64,000 nucleotides of DNA, taken from Merdimonas sp963929015. Lineage in GTDB: Bacteria > Bacillota > Clostridia > Lachnospirales > Lachnospiraceae. The translations under genes were made by a program, and so were the position numbers. Of this stretch, positions 1 to 8,320 are shown one piece after another (within the stretch, counting starts at the first letter, position 1; the number at the start of each line of letters is the position of its first letter). The notes under the pieces are model-generated. The model was not told where the DNA came from, searched no databases, and saw nothing but the letters and a program-made list of their open reading frames with translations. The stretch is taken from NCBI RefSeq assembly GCF_963929015.1, contig NZ_CAWVHE010000003.1, forward strand, positions 310,001 to 374,000. Reading direction: 5' to 3'.

Positions 1-98
1 GTTCTTCCATGCCCCTTTCAGACAGTGTCCTGGTCATGGAGATCATGGACCGGCTGCGAAAACAGTGGGGAATGGTTTATCCCCGGGAGGAGGAATAA
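1..98 (+). CDS. C-terminal end of a probable Gfo/Idh/MocA-family oxidoreductase (partial)
   Basis: The frame beginning at base 3 is open from the window edge to a TAA at 96-98. It encodes about 31 residues ending in SVLVMEIMDRLRKQWGMVYP and then REEE. A helix with MEIMDxxRKQ followed by G-x-x-YP is typical of the extreme C-terminus of Gfo/Idh/MocA NAD(P)-dependent sugar dehydrogenases. Its last codons supply the GGAGG ribosome site of the next gene, so the two are probably cotranscribed. The family call is inference from a short tail; the start and catalytic domain lie outside the window. Confidence 0.45.
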   Translation, partial: SSMPLSDSVLVMEIMDRLRKQWGMVYPREEE

Positions 99-105
99 CA
101 GACGT

Positions 106-810
106 ATGGAACATTTTTTATTTGATCTGGATGGAACGCTGCTTCCGATGAAGCAGGAAGAGTTTGTAAAGTTTTATCTGCCGCTCCTGGCGGCCAGATT
201 TCAGGGCCGGGGGATTGCGCCGGACAAGCTGATCGGCGCGGTCTGGAACGGTTTTGGAGCAATGGTGATGAACGATGGACGCGCATCCAATGAGGAGGTG
301 TTCTGGAACTGTTTTTCCGGGGAACTTGGCATCCGGCGCTCCGAGGTGGAAGAGGATGTGCTGGATTTTTATGGAAATGATTTTAATCAGGCGATCCGTA
401 CCACAAGCCCGGATCCTGTGGCAAATGAGATTGTAAAATATCTGAAGAGCCGGGGGAAGAAGGTGTATCTTGCTACCAATCCGGTATTTCCCCGCTGCGC
501 CACCATGAACCGGATCCGCTGGGCAGGGCTGGACGCAGAGGATTTTGAACTAATCACCACCTATGAGACCTGCCGCTACAGTAAACCGAATGTAGAGTAT
601 TATAGAGGGATTTTGTCGGAGTGTGGACTGGACCCGGAGGAATGTCTGATGATAGGAAATGACAGAAAGGAAGATCTGGCAGCCGGGGAACTGGGAATCC
701 ATACCTATCTTGTGACCGGGTGCCTGGAGCATGGAGATGCGCCGGCCAGAGGAGAGTATGAGGGAGAAAGCCTAAGTCAGCTGTATGAAGATTTGAAAGG
801 TCTGGTATAA
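106..810 (+). CDS. HAD-superfamily hydrolase (probable phosphatase)
   Basis: A 234-residue haloacid-dehalogenase-fold hydrolase, likely a cytosolic phosphomonoesterase; substrate unknown. Motif I is FDLDGTL near the N-terminus, with the nucleophile and acid/base Asp pair. Motif II is the ATN segment near residue 123, motif III the Lys of YSKPN, and motif IV GNDRKEDL. An alpha-helical cap lies between motifs I and II. The start chosen is ATG 106, which has GGAGGAGG about 12 bases upstream; the frame stays open further upstream, but that stretch encodes the previous gene in another frame. The next gene starts one base after the stop, so they are likely translationally linked. Confidence 0.85.
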   Translation: MEHFLFDLDGTLLPMKQEEFVKFYLPLLAARFQGRGIAPDKLIGAVWNGFGAMVMNDGRASNEEVFWNCFSGELGIRRSEVEEDVLDFYGNDFNQAIRTTSPDPVANEIVKYLKSRGKKVYLATNPVFPRCATMNRIRWAGLDAEDFELITTYETCRYSKPNVEYYRGILSECGLDPEECLMIGNDRKEDLAAGELGIHTYLVTGCLEHGDAPARGEYEGESLSQLYEDLKGLV

Positions 811-811
811 C

Positions 812-2047
812 GTGTACATTGGAGATTTACATATTCATTCTCATTATTCCATGGCGACCAGCAGGGACTGTACGCCGGAATCCCTGGAACTGTGGGCGAG
901 AAGGAAAGGGATCCATATCGTGGGGACCGGGGATTTTACCCATCCTGCGTGGAGAGAGGAACTGGAAGAGAAACTGGAGCCGGCAGGAGACGGGCTGTAC
1001 CGGTTAAAAGAAACGTACCGGATCCGGGATGATTCAGTAAGAAACGGGGTTGAGCCCAGGTTTGTGGTAACCGGGGAGATCAGTTGCATTTATAAAAAGA
1101 AAGATAAGACCAGAAAGGTACACAGCCTGATCCTTCTGCCTTCCCTGGAAGCGGCGCAGAGGATATCGGTAAAACTGGAGCGGATCGGAAATATCCATTC
1201 TGACGGGAGGCCGATCCTGGGGCTGGACTGTCATGATCTTCTGGAACTTGTGCTGGAGAACTGCCCGGAATCGGTCTATGTGCCTGCTCATATCTGGACG
1301 CCCCACTTTTCTGTGTTTGGAGAGTTTTCCAGGTTCGATAGTATGGAGGAATGCTTTGGGGATCTGACGCCCTATATCCATGCCGTGGAGACCGGATTAT
1401 CTTCTGATCCGCCTATGAACTGGCGGGTCTCCATGCTGGATCCGTACCAGATGATCTCCAATTCTGACGCCCATTCTCCGGCAAAGCTTGGAAGGGAAGC
1501 CAATCTTTTTGACATCGCTCTTTCCTATGAGGGGCTTGCCCGGGCGATCCAGTCAGGGGACGGGCTTTTGGGAACCATCGAGTTTTTCCCGGAAGAGGGA
1601 AAGTATCACATGGACGGACACCGGAAATGTAATCTTTGCCTGACGCCGGCACAGACCAGGGAGTGTCAGGGAATCTGCCCGGTCTGCGGGCGAAAGATCA
1701 CCGTGGGTGTTGCCCACCGGGTGGAAGAACTTTCCGACCGGCCGGAGGGATACGTAAGAGCAGACGCGAAGGCTTTTGAAAGCCTGGTTCCTCTTCCGGA
1801 AGTGATCGGAGCGTCTGCGGGACGTTCTCCGGTAAGTGTGAGAGTGCAGAGGGAATATTTGCGGATGCTGAAAGAACTGGGACCGGAATTTTCGATTCTA
1901 AGAGAAATTCCTCTGGAAGAGATTGAACATGTGTCCGGCAGCCGCGTGGCAGAAGGCATCCGGCGGCTGCGGAGCGGACAGGTGGAACGGATCCCGGGAT
2001 TTGACGGGGAGTATGGGAAGATCCGTCTGTTCGATGATGAGAAATGA
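812..2047 (+). CDS. Endonuclease Q-like PHP-domain protein
   Basis: A 411-residue PHP-superfamily protein that resembles the EndoQ family, enzymes known to nick DNA 5' of deaminated bases and abasic sites. The N-terminus GDLHIHSHYS gives the first metal-binding His pair. Further likely ligands are in AHIWTPHFSVFG and NSDAH. After the PHP domain a four-Cys zinc ribbon appears at about residues 271-296 (CNLC, then CPVCGRK), another EndoQ hallmark. Start is GTG 812, one base after the HAD stop. It converges on glgB with only 6 bp between stop codons. It could be an uncharacterised PHP phosphoesterase rather than a true EndoQ. Confidence 0.75.
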   Translation: MYIGDLHIHSHYSMATSRDCTPESLELWARRKGIHIVGTGDFTHPAWREELEEKLEPAGDGLYRLKETYRIRDDSVRNGVEPRFVVTGEISCIYKKKDKTRKVHSLILLPSLEAAQRISVKLERIGNIHSDGRPILGLDCHDLLELVLENCPESVYVPAHIWTPHFSVFGEFSRFDSMEECFGDLTPYIHAVETGLSSDPPMNWRVSMLDPYQMISNSDAHSPAKLGREANLFDIALSYEGLARAIQSGDGLLGTIEFFPEEGKYHMDGHRKCNLCLTPAQTRECQGICPVCGRKITVGVAHRVEELSDRPEGYVRADAKAFESLVPLPEVIGASAGRSPVSVRVQREYLRMLKELGPEFSILREIPLEEIEHVSGSRVAEGIRRLRSGQVERIPGFDGEYGKIRLFDDEK

Positions 2048-2053
2048 TAAAGT

Positions 2054-3844
2054 TTACAAAGAAACTAAAATGCCGGAATAGGGCGGGAGAGTCAACAGAA
2101 GACTTTCCTGCTCTTTTTTCCAGATCACAGCAGTTTCCGGTGTGGAACCTCCAAAGGATTCCCAGTCTGTGTGCAGCAGGAGTTCTGGCTCTGCCGGACA
2201 TACCGGATCGGCAAAGCCTGTCTCCAGCCGATAGTCCCCCTGCGTCTGATCGCTTAAGTTCAGGATCACCGCCAGACATTCATCTTTTGACCTTCGAAGA
2301 AATGCGTAGATGCATCGCTCTTCCTGATGACAGTCCAGCCAGGTGAATCCATTTTCGTCATAATCCATCTCAAAACATGCCGGGTGGGTCAGATACAGAT
2401 GATTCAGCCGGCACATATAGTGGTAAAAAGCATCGTGGATGGGGTAGGAGCGCAGGCACCAGTCCTGCTCTCTTTTTTCATCCCATTCCCGCAGCTGCCC
2501 GAATTCATTTCCCATAAAATTCAGTTTTTTGCCGGGGTGAAGCATCAGATAGAGATACAGCGCCCGGGCCTGTGGAAATTTTCCATCGTAATCGCCGTTC
2601 ATTTTCTGGAGGATGGTGGCCTTCCCATGGACATTTTCATCATGAGAGAAAGGCAGCAGATAGCGCTCGTTTCGAAAATACATCATGGAAAAGGTCAGTT
2701 TGTGGTAGTTGGCGGGACGGTATTTGGGTCCGGTCCGGAAAAAATCCAGGGTATCGTGCATCCATCCCAGATCCCATTTATAGTCAAACCCCAGCCCTCC
2801 ATGAGATACAGGAGAGGTGACGCCGGGATAGCTGGTAGAATCCTCTGCGATCAGGATACATCCGGGATGGCGGCGTTTCAGTTCCACGTTCATACTTTTC
2901 AGAAAATCAACGGCATTTCCATTCACGCCCCGTGCTTCATCGCCCTGCCAGTAGATGATCCGGCTGATGGCATCCATGCGAAGTCCGTCAAAATGATATT
3001 CGCTAAGCCAGTAATCGGCGCAGGAAGCAAGGAAACTACGCACCTCGCCTCTGGAATGCATGAAGTTATGACTGCCCCACTCGCTGACGCCTACGTCGGA
3101 ATGGGGATATTCGTAGAGAGCTGTGCCGTCATACCGGGCAAGGCCGTAGTCATCCACGGCAAAATGCACAGGGATAAAGTCCAGGATCACGCCGATGTGT
3201 GCTTCGTGAAAACGCTGGATCATCTTTTTTAGATCAAGAGCCGTGCCGTACCGGCTGGTGGGGGCGAAAAATCCGGTTGGCTGATAGCCCCAGCTTTCGT
3301 CGCAGGGATATTCAAAAAGAGGCAGGATCTCAAGATAATTGTATCCGCATTCTTCCAGATAGGGGATGAGAAGATCCGGAAGTTCATCATAGCGGTACCA
3401 GCCGGTTTCTTCCGGACCTTTCTTTTTCCAGGAGCCCAGATGCAGTTCATAGATATTCAAAGGCTCGCTTTCCCGGCTGGTGCGCGCCTGCATCCAGGAA
3501 TGGTCCTGAAAAGAAAAGGAAGACAGATCCCGTACAATGGATCTGTGGGCAGGGCGAAGCTCCATGCCAAAGCCATAAGGATCGCAGTGGTCCCTGACCT
3601 GGCCGTCTGCCTGATAAATGCGATATTCATAAGATTTGCCTGGTCTCATGTCCGTCAGCGTCTGTTCATAAAAATTTCCGTCGTGAACGGGATACATGGG
3701 GTATTCGCCGGTATCTGTTACAACAGATACGCCTGCAGCGGCAGGGGCAAAGGTGCGGAAAACGGTTTCCTGTCCATCGGTATGTGCTCCCATCCACTTC
3801 CAGGCGTTCTGTTCCCGGCCGGTATAAAAGTTGTAAAAATCCAT
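2054..3844 (-). CDS. glgB: 1,4-alpha-glucan branching enzyme
   Basis: GlgB, 596 residues, transfers alpha-1,4-glucan segments to alpha-1,6 branch points in glycogen synthesis. An N-terminal CBM48-like domain (RTFAPAAAGVSVV) precedes the GH13 barrel. Catalytic motifs: LDFIPVHF, GLRMDAIS with nucleophile Asp about 291, LIAEDST with acid/base Glu about 334, and PFSHDE with the transition-state Asp about 402. An ATG at 3874 exists but has no Shine-Dalgarno, whereas ATG 3844 follows CGGAGTGA with good spacing and gives the family-like start MDFYNFYTG. No other glg genes are nearby. It is divergent from the tetR gene, with adjacent back-to-back promoters. Confidence 0.93.
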   Translation of the reverse strand: MDFYNFYTGREQNAWKWMGAHTDGQETVFRTFAPAAAGVSVVTDTGEYPMYPVHDGNFYEQTLTDMRPGKSYEYRIYQADGQVRDHCDPYGFGMELRPAHRSIVRDLSSFSFQDHSWMQARTSRESEPLNIYELHLGSWKKKGPEETGWYRYDELPDLLIPYLEECGYNYLEILPLFEYPCDESWGYQPTGFFAPTSRYGTALDLKKMIQRFHEAHIGVILDFIPVHFAVDDYGLARYDGTALYEYPHSDVGVSEWGSHNFMHSRGEVRSFLASCADYWLSEYHFDGLRMDAISRIIYWQGDEARGVNGNAVDFLKSMNVELKRRHPGCILIAEDSTSYPGVTSPVSHGGLGFDYKWDLGWMHDTLDFFRTGPKYRPANYHKLTFSMMYFRNERYLLPFSHDENVHGKATILQKMNGDYDGKFPQARALYLYLMLHPGKKLNFMGNEFGQLREWDEKREQDWCLRSYPIHDAFYHYMCRLNHLYLTHPACFEMDYDENGFTWLDCHQEERCIYAFLRRSKDECLAVILNLSDQTQGDYRLETGFADPVCPAEPELLLHTDWESFGGSTPETAVIWKKEQESLLLTLPPYSGILVSL

Positions 3845-3865
3845 AAAGCAGTCACTCCGAAACTT

Positions 3866-3883
3866 AATTGACATGTGTAAATT
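3866..3883. promoter_or_regulatory. Imperfect 18-bp palindrome, candidate TetR operator
   Basis: AATTGACATGTGTAAATT matches its own reverse complement at 14 of 18 positions. It covers the -35 box of the plus-strand tetR promoter and lies in the transcribed leader of glgB, so a dimer bound here could affect both. Assignment to the neighbouring TetR protein is inference. Confidence 0.35.
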
Positions 3884-3896
3884 ATTTTACTAAGAT
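3868..3896 (+). promoter_or_regulatory. Promoter of the tetR-family gene
   Basis: TTGACA at 3868-3873, 17-bp spacer, TAAGAT at 3891-3896. The -35 is perfect and the -10 matches 4 of 6. The gene starts about 90 bases downstream. Confidence 0.55.
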
Positions 3897-3898
3897 AT

Positions 3899-3927
3899 AT
3901 TATAAATGAGGTGGAGAAGAGTGACAA
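3899..3927 (-). promoter_or_regulatory. Promoter of glgB
   Basis: On the minus strand TTGTCA (3927-3922), 17-bp spacer, TATAAT (3904-3899): 5 of 6 and 6 of 6 matches. It points at glgB, giving a leader of about 50 bases before ATG 3844, and lies directly behind the divergent tetR promoter. Confidence 0.65.
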
Positions 3928-3985
3928 TTTACAATTATTTGAGAGGGTAAAATAACAGACATTTTGAAAGAAAGGACTATTATCC

Positions 3986-4540
3986 ATGGATCTAAGACAG
4001 AAAAAGACGTTGGCGGCGATCCGGACCGCCTTTTTGGAACTGCTTGGAAAGAAGCCGCTGGAAAAGATCACAGTAAAAGAATTAGCTGAGAAAGCCCAGA
4101 TCAGCAAGGCTACATTTTATCTGCATTATCAGGACATTTATGATCTGGCGGAGCGTTTGCAGGCGGAGGTGATCGGGGAGATTTATCAGAGTATCGCCCA
4201 TCCGGATCTGGTGCTGACAGATCAGCCGGGATTTACCCGGGAATTATTTCTGGCGTTCCGTTCCCACAATGAATTGAGCCGGATCCTGTTTTCCGGCTCC
4301 CGGGCGGCTCTGATCCCGGATTATGTGGAGCGGGAGTTGAAAAAGCATATTTTCCGGAACCATCCGGAACTAAAAGAAGACATCCACTTCCAGGCGCTTC
4401 TTACCTATCAGGTCTATGGCGGATATTATACCTACCGCCTGCAGGGAGAGCGGGTCGGAGAGGAAGAGATTGCAGAAGAGATCGTGGAGATCGCCAGAAT
4501 CCTGTCAGGAGCGGAGCGAACGCATCACACGCCGGTTTAA
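3986..4540 (+). CDS. TetR/AcrR-family transcriptional regulator
   Basis: A 184-residue one-component repressor. The N-terminal helix-turn-helix is plain: ITVKELAEKAQISKATFY followed by LHYQDIYDL, at about residues 31-58. The C-terminal ligand/dimer domain has no recognisable subfamily. Start ATG 3986 follows AAAGGA. It runs head-to-head with glgB and tail-to-tail with the MATE exporter, the two coding regions overlapping by 36 bp. TetR proteins often control a neighbouring exporter or divergent gene, so both neighbours are candidate targets; the ligand is unknown. Confidence 0.88.
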   Translation: MDLRQKKTLAAIRTAFLELLGKKPLEKITVKELAEKAQISKATFYLHYQDIYDLAERLQAEVIGEIYQSIAHPDLVLTDQPGFTRELFLAFRSHNELSRILFSGSRAALIPDYVERELKKHIFRNHPELKEDIHFQALLTYQVYGGYYTYRLQGERVGEEEIAEEIVEIARILSGAERTHHTPV

Positions 4541-5851
4541 GATGGTGGTAATGACTACGGTGCAGACATCTGAGACGGCCTGCGCCGACTGGATGCCGAG
4601 AAGTCCGAAAAACTGCGGCAGGATCAGAAGAGCCGGGATGAAGAACAGACCCTGTCTGGACGCAGCAAGAATGGAGGCAGGAAGGGTTTTTCCCATGGTC
4701 TGCATCATCATGTTGTTCATTACGATCCATCCGCCCAGAGTGAAGGTAATGCACTGCAGTCTGAGAGCAGTGGTGCCGATGCGGATGACGTCCGGGTCAT
4801 TACGGAAGAGGCCGATCAGATGACCGGACAGGAGCATGCCGGAAACGGACAGCAGGAAGAGTACAACGGTAGATACTTTGACGCAGAACCAGAAGGCTTC
4901 CCGGACTCTGTCGTATTTGCGGGCGCCGTAATTGAACCCGCAGACCGGCTGAAAGCCCTGGCCAAAGCCGATCAGGGCTGAGTTGGCAAACATCATGATC
5001 CGGCTTACCACAGACATGGCGGCAATCGCGGCGTCCCCGTATGGATTGGCTGCAATGTTAAGCGTCATGGTGGCAACGCTTCCCAGTCCCTGGCGGAACA
5101 AAGAAGGAAGTCCGCCGCCTGTGATCTCCAGAAGCCGATGCCTGGAGAGGCGGATGTTCCGCGGGTGGATGGGAATACATCCGGAGAAACGCACTCCTGC
5201 AAGGAGAAGGCAGAAGCTGACAAACTGACTGAGAATGGTGGCAAGTGCCGCGCCGGAGATCCCCATGTCAAAGACAAAGATAAATAAGGGGTCCAGGCCG
5301 ATGTTTAAGACGGCTCCGGCGGTAATGCCGATCATGGAGTAGAAGGCATTTCCCTGGAAACGGATCTGATTATTGAGCACCAGCTGGGCGGTCATATAGG
5401 GCGCGCCCAGAAGGATAATGCCAAGGTAGTCTTTGGTGTAGGGAAGGATGGTTTCGGTGGAGCCAAGGAGATGAGACAAAGGCTCCAGAAACAGAAGGCC
5501 AAGCGCCATCAGGAGAAGCCCCAGGGCGAAGGCCAGGAAAAACCCGGTGGAAGCAAGCTCTTTTGCGGCCTGTGTGTCCTTAGAGCCAAGTTTTCTGGAA
5601 ATGGAGTTGCCGGAACCGTGGCCGCAAAAAAAGCCCAGTGCCTGAATGACCGCCATGACGGGAAATACGACGCCAACGGCAGCGGTGGCACTGGTGCTGA
5701 TGCGGCCCACGAAAAAGGTGTCCGCCATATTATAGAAGGATGTGATCATCATGCTGATGATGGTAGGCACCGCCAGACGGCCGATCAGACCGGGGATCGG
5801 GGTCTCCGTCATCATCTGATATTTTTCATCCTGCGTTTTTCTGTGTGACAT
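4505..5851 (-). CDS. MATE-family efflux transporter
   Basis: A 448-residue membrane protein with about 12 hydrophobic segments in two homologous halves. Family features include PIPGLIGRLAVPTIISMM near the N-terminus, YNMADTFFVGR in TM1-2, and GQGFQPVCGFNYGA in the second half, which corresponds to the conserved QP-x-x-GYNYGA motif. MATE proteins export cationic drugs or metabolites by Na+ or H+ antiport; this substrate is unknown. The start follows GGAAG and an extended -10 TGATACAAT (minus strand, 5893-5885). Its 3' end overlaps the tetR gene tail-to-tail. Confidence 0.9.
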   Translation of the reverse strand: MSHRKTQDEKYQMMTETPIPGLIGRLAVPTIISMMITSFYNMADTFFVGRISTSATAAVGVVFPVMAVIQALGFFCGHGSGNSISRKLGSKDTQAAKELASTGFFLAFALGLLLMALGLLFLEPLSHLLGSTETILPYTKDYLGIILLGAPYMTAQLVLNNQIRFQGNAFYSMIGITAGAVLNIGLDPLFIFVFDMGISGAALATILSQFVSFCLLLAGVRFSGCIPIHPRNIRLSRHRLLEITGGGLPSLFRQGLGSVATMTLNIAANPYGDAAIAAMSVVSRIMMFANSALIGFGQGFQPVCGFNYGARKYDRVREAFWFCVKVSTVVLFLLSVSGMLLSGHLIGLFRNDPDVIRIGTTALRLQCITFTLGGWIVMNNMMMQTMGKTLPASILAASRQGLFFIPALLILPQFFGLLGIQSAQAVSDVCTVVITTILNRRVMRSLRS

Positions 5852-5884
5852 GCAATCGCTTCCTAACTAATATGTACTATCCCT

Positions 5885-5893
5885 ATTGTATCA
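5885..5893 (-). promoter_or_regulatory. Extended -10 promoter of the MATE gene
   Basis: Minus-strand TGATACAAT is a TGn extended -10 with a 5 of 6 hexamer, about 35 bases upstream of the start codon. No good -35 is seen, as is common with extended -10 promoters. Confidence 0.4.
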
Positions 5894-5913
5894 CAAAACG
5901 CATGTCTGTGTGA

Positions 5914-7353
5914 CTAAAAATCGGTATAAGTTTCTCCGTTTAAAAGAGTCTTGCCTTTGGAGGCGGCAAGTTCAGATACGGTTACCAGCTGGTAGCCTTC
6001 CGCCTGAAGCTTGGGGATCAGCTGCAGCGCGGCATCGATGGTCTCTGAGTGGATGTCGTGCATCAGGATAATGTCGCCGTCTTTGACGTCCTTCATGACC
6101 GCATCAATGGTGCTCTGGGCGTTGCGGGTCTTCCAGTCCAGGGTGTCAATGTTCCACAGGATCATGGGCATGCCTGCATTGGAGGACAGGGTGCTGCTGA
6201 TGGCTCCGTAGGGCGGGCGAAGGACAGTTGCGCCGTTTCCGGCGATTCCCCGGATCCCTTCATTGGTCTGGGAGATCTGGGACTGGATGCCGGCGGCGTC
6301 CAGCTTGGACAGATCCGGATGGTCATAGGAATGATTTCCCAGTTCGCAGCCGATTTCCTGCATTTTACGGATGGCATCCGGATAAGAAGAAACTTTCTGC
6401 CCCAGCATAAAAAAGGTGGCGTGGGCATTGTATTTCTCCAGCTGGGCCAGAAGCTCCATGGTCCTGGGGCCGGGCCCGTCGTCAAAGGTCAGAGCGATGG
6501 CCGGCTTGTTCGGATCGATCTGGCTTTTTGTTTTTGAGATCAGTTTTCCGTTTTCGTCAAAAGAACAGCGGGTCAGTCCCAGATAAATGTCGCCGGTAGC
6601 CATTTTTCCGTTGGCGTCAAAATAGTAGGTGGATCCGTCCAGATCCTGCCAGCCGGTAAGCGCGGCTCCGTTCTCGCCCAGGTAATAGCGGGCGTTGTCG
6701 CCATCTGCCCAGGTGCTGGTTTCCATGGCGCCTTCCTCGTTGAAATGGTAGGTGGCATTGTTGATGGTCTGCCAGCCCGTGACCATGGCCCCGTCCTGAT
6801 TGAAATAATAGGTCTGGTTTTTAGAAACCACGAAATCATTGGTTACATAGGTGCCATCGTATTTCCGGAACCGGTTGTCCTCCCATTCGCCAATGGGGTT
6901 TTTGACTGTAAAGACGCCTTCCTTTACAGACAGATTCAGCCGCTTTTTAAAGTCTCTGCTCTGCAACTTGTCCTTAAGGCTATCGGAAAGTGTGATCTGG
7001 ATCGGATATTCACCTTCAGTATTGGGGTCTGCCTGGCAGGAGACGGTATAATCCTTTCCGGACTTGAGTTCCTTTAGGAGATCTCCAGCAGTATAAAATC
7101 CTTTCCAGCGCAGCAGGGCGCGTTCATTTCCGGAAAGCTTTACGCTGGCGCTAAGGCTGGCAGGAAGAGTTTCTCCCTGAATGATATTTGCATTCTCTGC
7201 ACGAAGTTCTATGGTGGCAGGTCTTGTCAGTGTATAGGCAAGGTAGAGAGCGCCTGCTGCCAGAAGGCAGAAGCAGGCGCTAAACAGAAAAAGGAGCCGT
7301 TGCCTTGCGCGCTTTCTGCGTCTTCGGATCCAACGTGATTTTTTTGAATTCAT
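5914..7353 (-). CDS. Cell-wall-binding polysaccharide deacetylase (NodB domain)
   Basis: A 479-residue exported enzyme. A basic N-terminus (RRRRKRARQR type) precedes one membrane anchor at about residues 20-42. A beta-rich region follows, then about four choline-binding-like repeats (TYYFNQDGAMVTGWQ, TYHFNEEGAM, TYYFDANGKMATG). The C-terminal NodB domain carries LTFDDGPGP, HSYDHPDL (Asp-His-His metal site), RPPYGAIS, DTLDWKTR and LMHDIH. This architecture fits de-N-acetylation of peptidoglycan or another wall glycan, possibly for lysozyme resistance. The start follows GAGGGAG. The linkage of wall repeats and NodB on one anchor suggests surface action. Confidence 0.88.
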   Translation of the reverse strand: MNSKKSRWIRRRRKRARQRLLFLFSACFCLLAAGALYLAYTLTRPATIELRAENANIIQGETLPASLSASVKLSGNERALLRWKGFYTAGDLLKELKSGKDYTVSCQADPNTEGEYPIQITLSDSLKDKLQSRDFKKRLNLSVKEGVFTVKNPIGEWEDNRFRKYDGTYVTNDFVVSKNQTYYFNQDGAMVTGWQTINNATYHFNEEGAMETSTWADGDNARYYLGENGAALTGWQDLDGSTYYFDANGKMATGDIYLGLTRCSFDENGKLISKTKSQIDPNKPAIALTFDDGPGPRTMELLAQLEKYNAHATFFMLGQKVSSYPDAIRKMQEIGCELGNHSYDHPDLSKLDAAGIQSQISQTNEGIRGIAGNGATVLRPPYGAISSTLSSNAGMPMILWNIDTLDWKTRNAQSTIDAVMKDVKDGDIILMHDIHSETIDAALQLIPKLQAEGYQLVTVSELAASKGKTLLNGETYTDF

Positions 7354-7400
7354 AAATACTCCCTCTCAAACAGTCATGTTTTTCATTCTATATCGAGGGT

Positions 7401-7429
7401 AGTATAACTTTTTTCGACATTTTTCGCAA
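7401..7429 (-). promoter_or_regulatory. Promoter of the polysaccharide deacetylase gene
   Basis: On the minus strand TTGCGA (7429-7424), 17-bp spacer, TATACT (7406-7401); 4 of 6 and 5 of 6 matches, about 50 bases upstream of the start codon. Confidence 0.5.
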
Positions 7430-7493
7430 AGGGCTATAAGGATATTTAAGAATTATTAACATTTCGTTTAAAACCCTTAAGAAATGCTTCACA

Positions 7494-7520
7494 AATAAAA
7501 AACGGAGACTGTAGTCTCCG
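7494..7520 (-). terminator. Rho-independent terminator after the DtxR-family gene
   Basis: The perfect stem CGGAGACT/AGTCTCCG (7503-7520) is followed on the minus strand by a T run (the A run just left of 7503). It lies 5 bases past the stop of the DtxR-family gene. Confidence 0.85.
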
Positions 7521-7525
7521 CCAGT

Positions 7526-7891
7526 TTATCGGATATGCTTTTTAATGGCTTCAAAACTCTCCGGGCTGATCACATGTTCAATCTTGCAGGCGTCTTCAGA
7601 GGCGATCTCTTCCGGGACTCCAAGGCGCACCAGCCATTGCGATAATAAAAGATGCCGTTCGTAGATCATTTCCGCAATAGCTTTACCGGAATCTGTCAGA
7701 TGGATAAAACCGCTGTCTTCCATGACGATATGATTCTGTTCCCGCAGATGCTTCATGGCAACACTGACGCTTGATTTTTTAAAGCCCAGTTCATTTGCGA
7801 TATCGACAGAACGGACCACAGGCAGTTCTTTACTTAAGATCAGAATCGTTTCCAGATAATTTTCCGCGGATTCGCTAGTATAGGTTCTCAT
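7526..7891 (-). CDS. DtxR/MntR-family metal-dependent transcriptional regulator
   Basis: A 121-residue short DtxR-type repressor. The winged HTH VVRSVDIANELGFKKSSVSV is followed by the helical dimerisation and metal-sensing segment IYERHLLLSQWLVRLG, then ASEDACKIEHVIS, which holds the Glu, Cys and His expected to bind Fe2+ or Mn2+. There is no C-terminal SH3-like domain; the FeoA gene across the divergent intergenic region encodes such a fold separately. The start follows AGGAGG. Its promoter and a terminator make it monocistronic. The likely role is iron or manganese control of feoAB. Confidence 0.88.
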   Translation of the reverse strand: MRTYTSESAENYLETILILSKELPVVRSVDIANELGFKKSSVSVAMKHLREQNHIVMEDSGFIHLTDSGKAIAEMIYERHLLLSQWLVRLGVPEEIASEDACKIEHVISPESFEAIKKHIR

Positions 7892-7919
7892 ATGCGTTCC
7901 CTCCTGTCATCATGTGTCC

Positions 7920-7948
7920 AGTATAACATATATTTTTTTTGAATACAA
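7920..7948 (-). promoter_or_regulatory. Promoter of the DtxR-family gene
   Basis: Minus strand TTGTAT (7948-7943), 17-bp spacer, TATACT (7925-7920) preceded by TG, an extended -10. The gene starts about 30 bases downstream. Confidence 0.5.
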
Positions 7949-7973
7949 AATAAAAAAATATTCTCAGGAAGGA

Positions 7974-8003
7974 TTGACAAAACAGCCCGGTTAGTTTAAA
8001 CTA
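7974..8003 (+). promoter_or_regulatory. feo operon promoter with palindromic operator over the -10
   Basis: TTGACA at 7974-7979, 17-bp spacer, TAAACT at 7997-8002. The perfect 12-bp palindrome TAGTTTAAACTA at 7992-8003 sits exactly on the -10 element, the position expected of a repressor operator. The DtxR-family gene is divergent and next door. A second inverted repeat, GTTATGTATAAC at 8034-8045, lies downstream in the leader. Confidence 0.6.
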
Positions 8004-8091
8004 TCAAATGTTAGAAGAACCTACTAAAAATTTGTTATGTATAACCATCCGGGAAGACGGATGAAAAAGATAAGTGAGAGGATCTGGTTTT

Positions 8092-8304
8092 ATGACATTA
8101 ATGGATGCAAAAGAAGGGGAAGAGTATATTGTGAAAGAGATTGTCACAGAAGATGATGATCTGGAAGCATTTCTTTTTTCCCTGGGATGTTACAGCGGAG
8201 AGCCGATTACCGTGGTTTCCCGTGTCCGCGGCGGCTGCACGGTTTCCATCAAAGATGGGAGATATAATATAGATACTGATCTGGCGAAAGCCATATCAAT
8301 ATAA
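8092..8304 (+). CDS. feoA: Ferrous iron transport protein A (FeoA)
   Basis: A 70-residue SH3-like small cytosolic protein that assists FeoB-mediated Fe2+ uptake. It shows the FeoA pattern: an acidic start MTLMDAKEGEEYIV, a LGCYSGEPITVVSR strand and a terminal strand ending in DLAKAISI. ATG 8092 was chosen because AGAGGA lies 9 bases upstream; a GTG at 8074 would overlap that ribosome site. It leads the feoA-feoB-Cys-rich operon with 55 bases to feoB. Confidence 0.87.
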   Translation: MTLMDAKEGEEYIVKEIVTEDDDLEAFLFSLGCYSGEPITVVSRVRGGCTVSIKDGRYNIDTDLAKAISI

Positions 8305-8320
8305 TTTTTTTACAACTGGG

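Noticed and set aside
25..105. Upstream extension of the HAD hydrolase from GTG 25
   Set aside because: This stretch codes for the previous protein in another frame; ATG 106 has the ribosome site and the family start.
2327..3232. 301-codon plus-strand open frame within glgB
   Set aside because: It is antisense to the catalytic domain of glgB and lacks a ribosome site.
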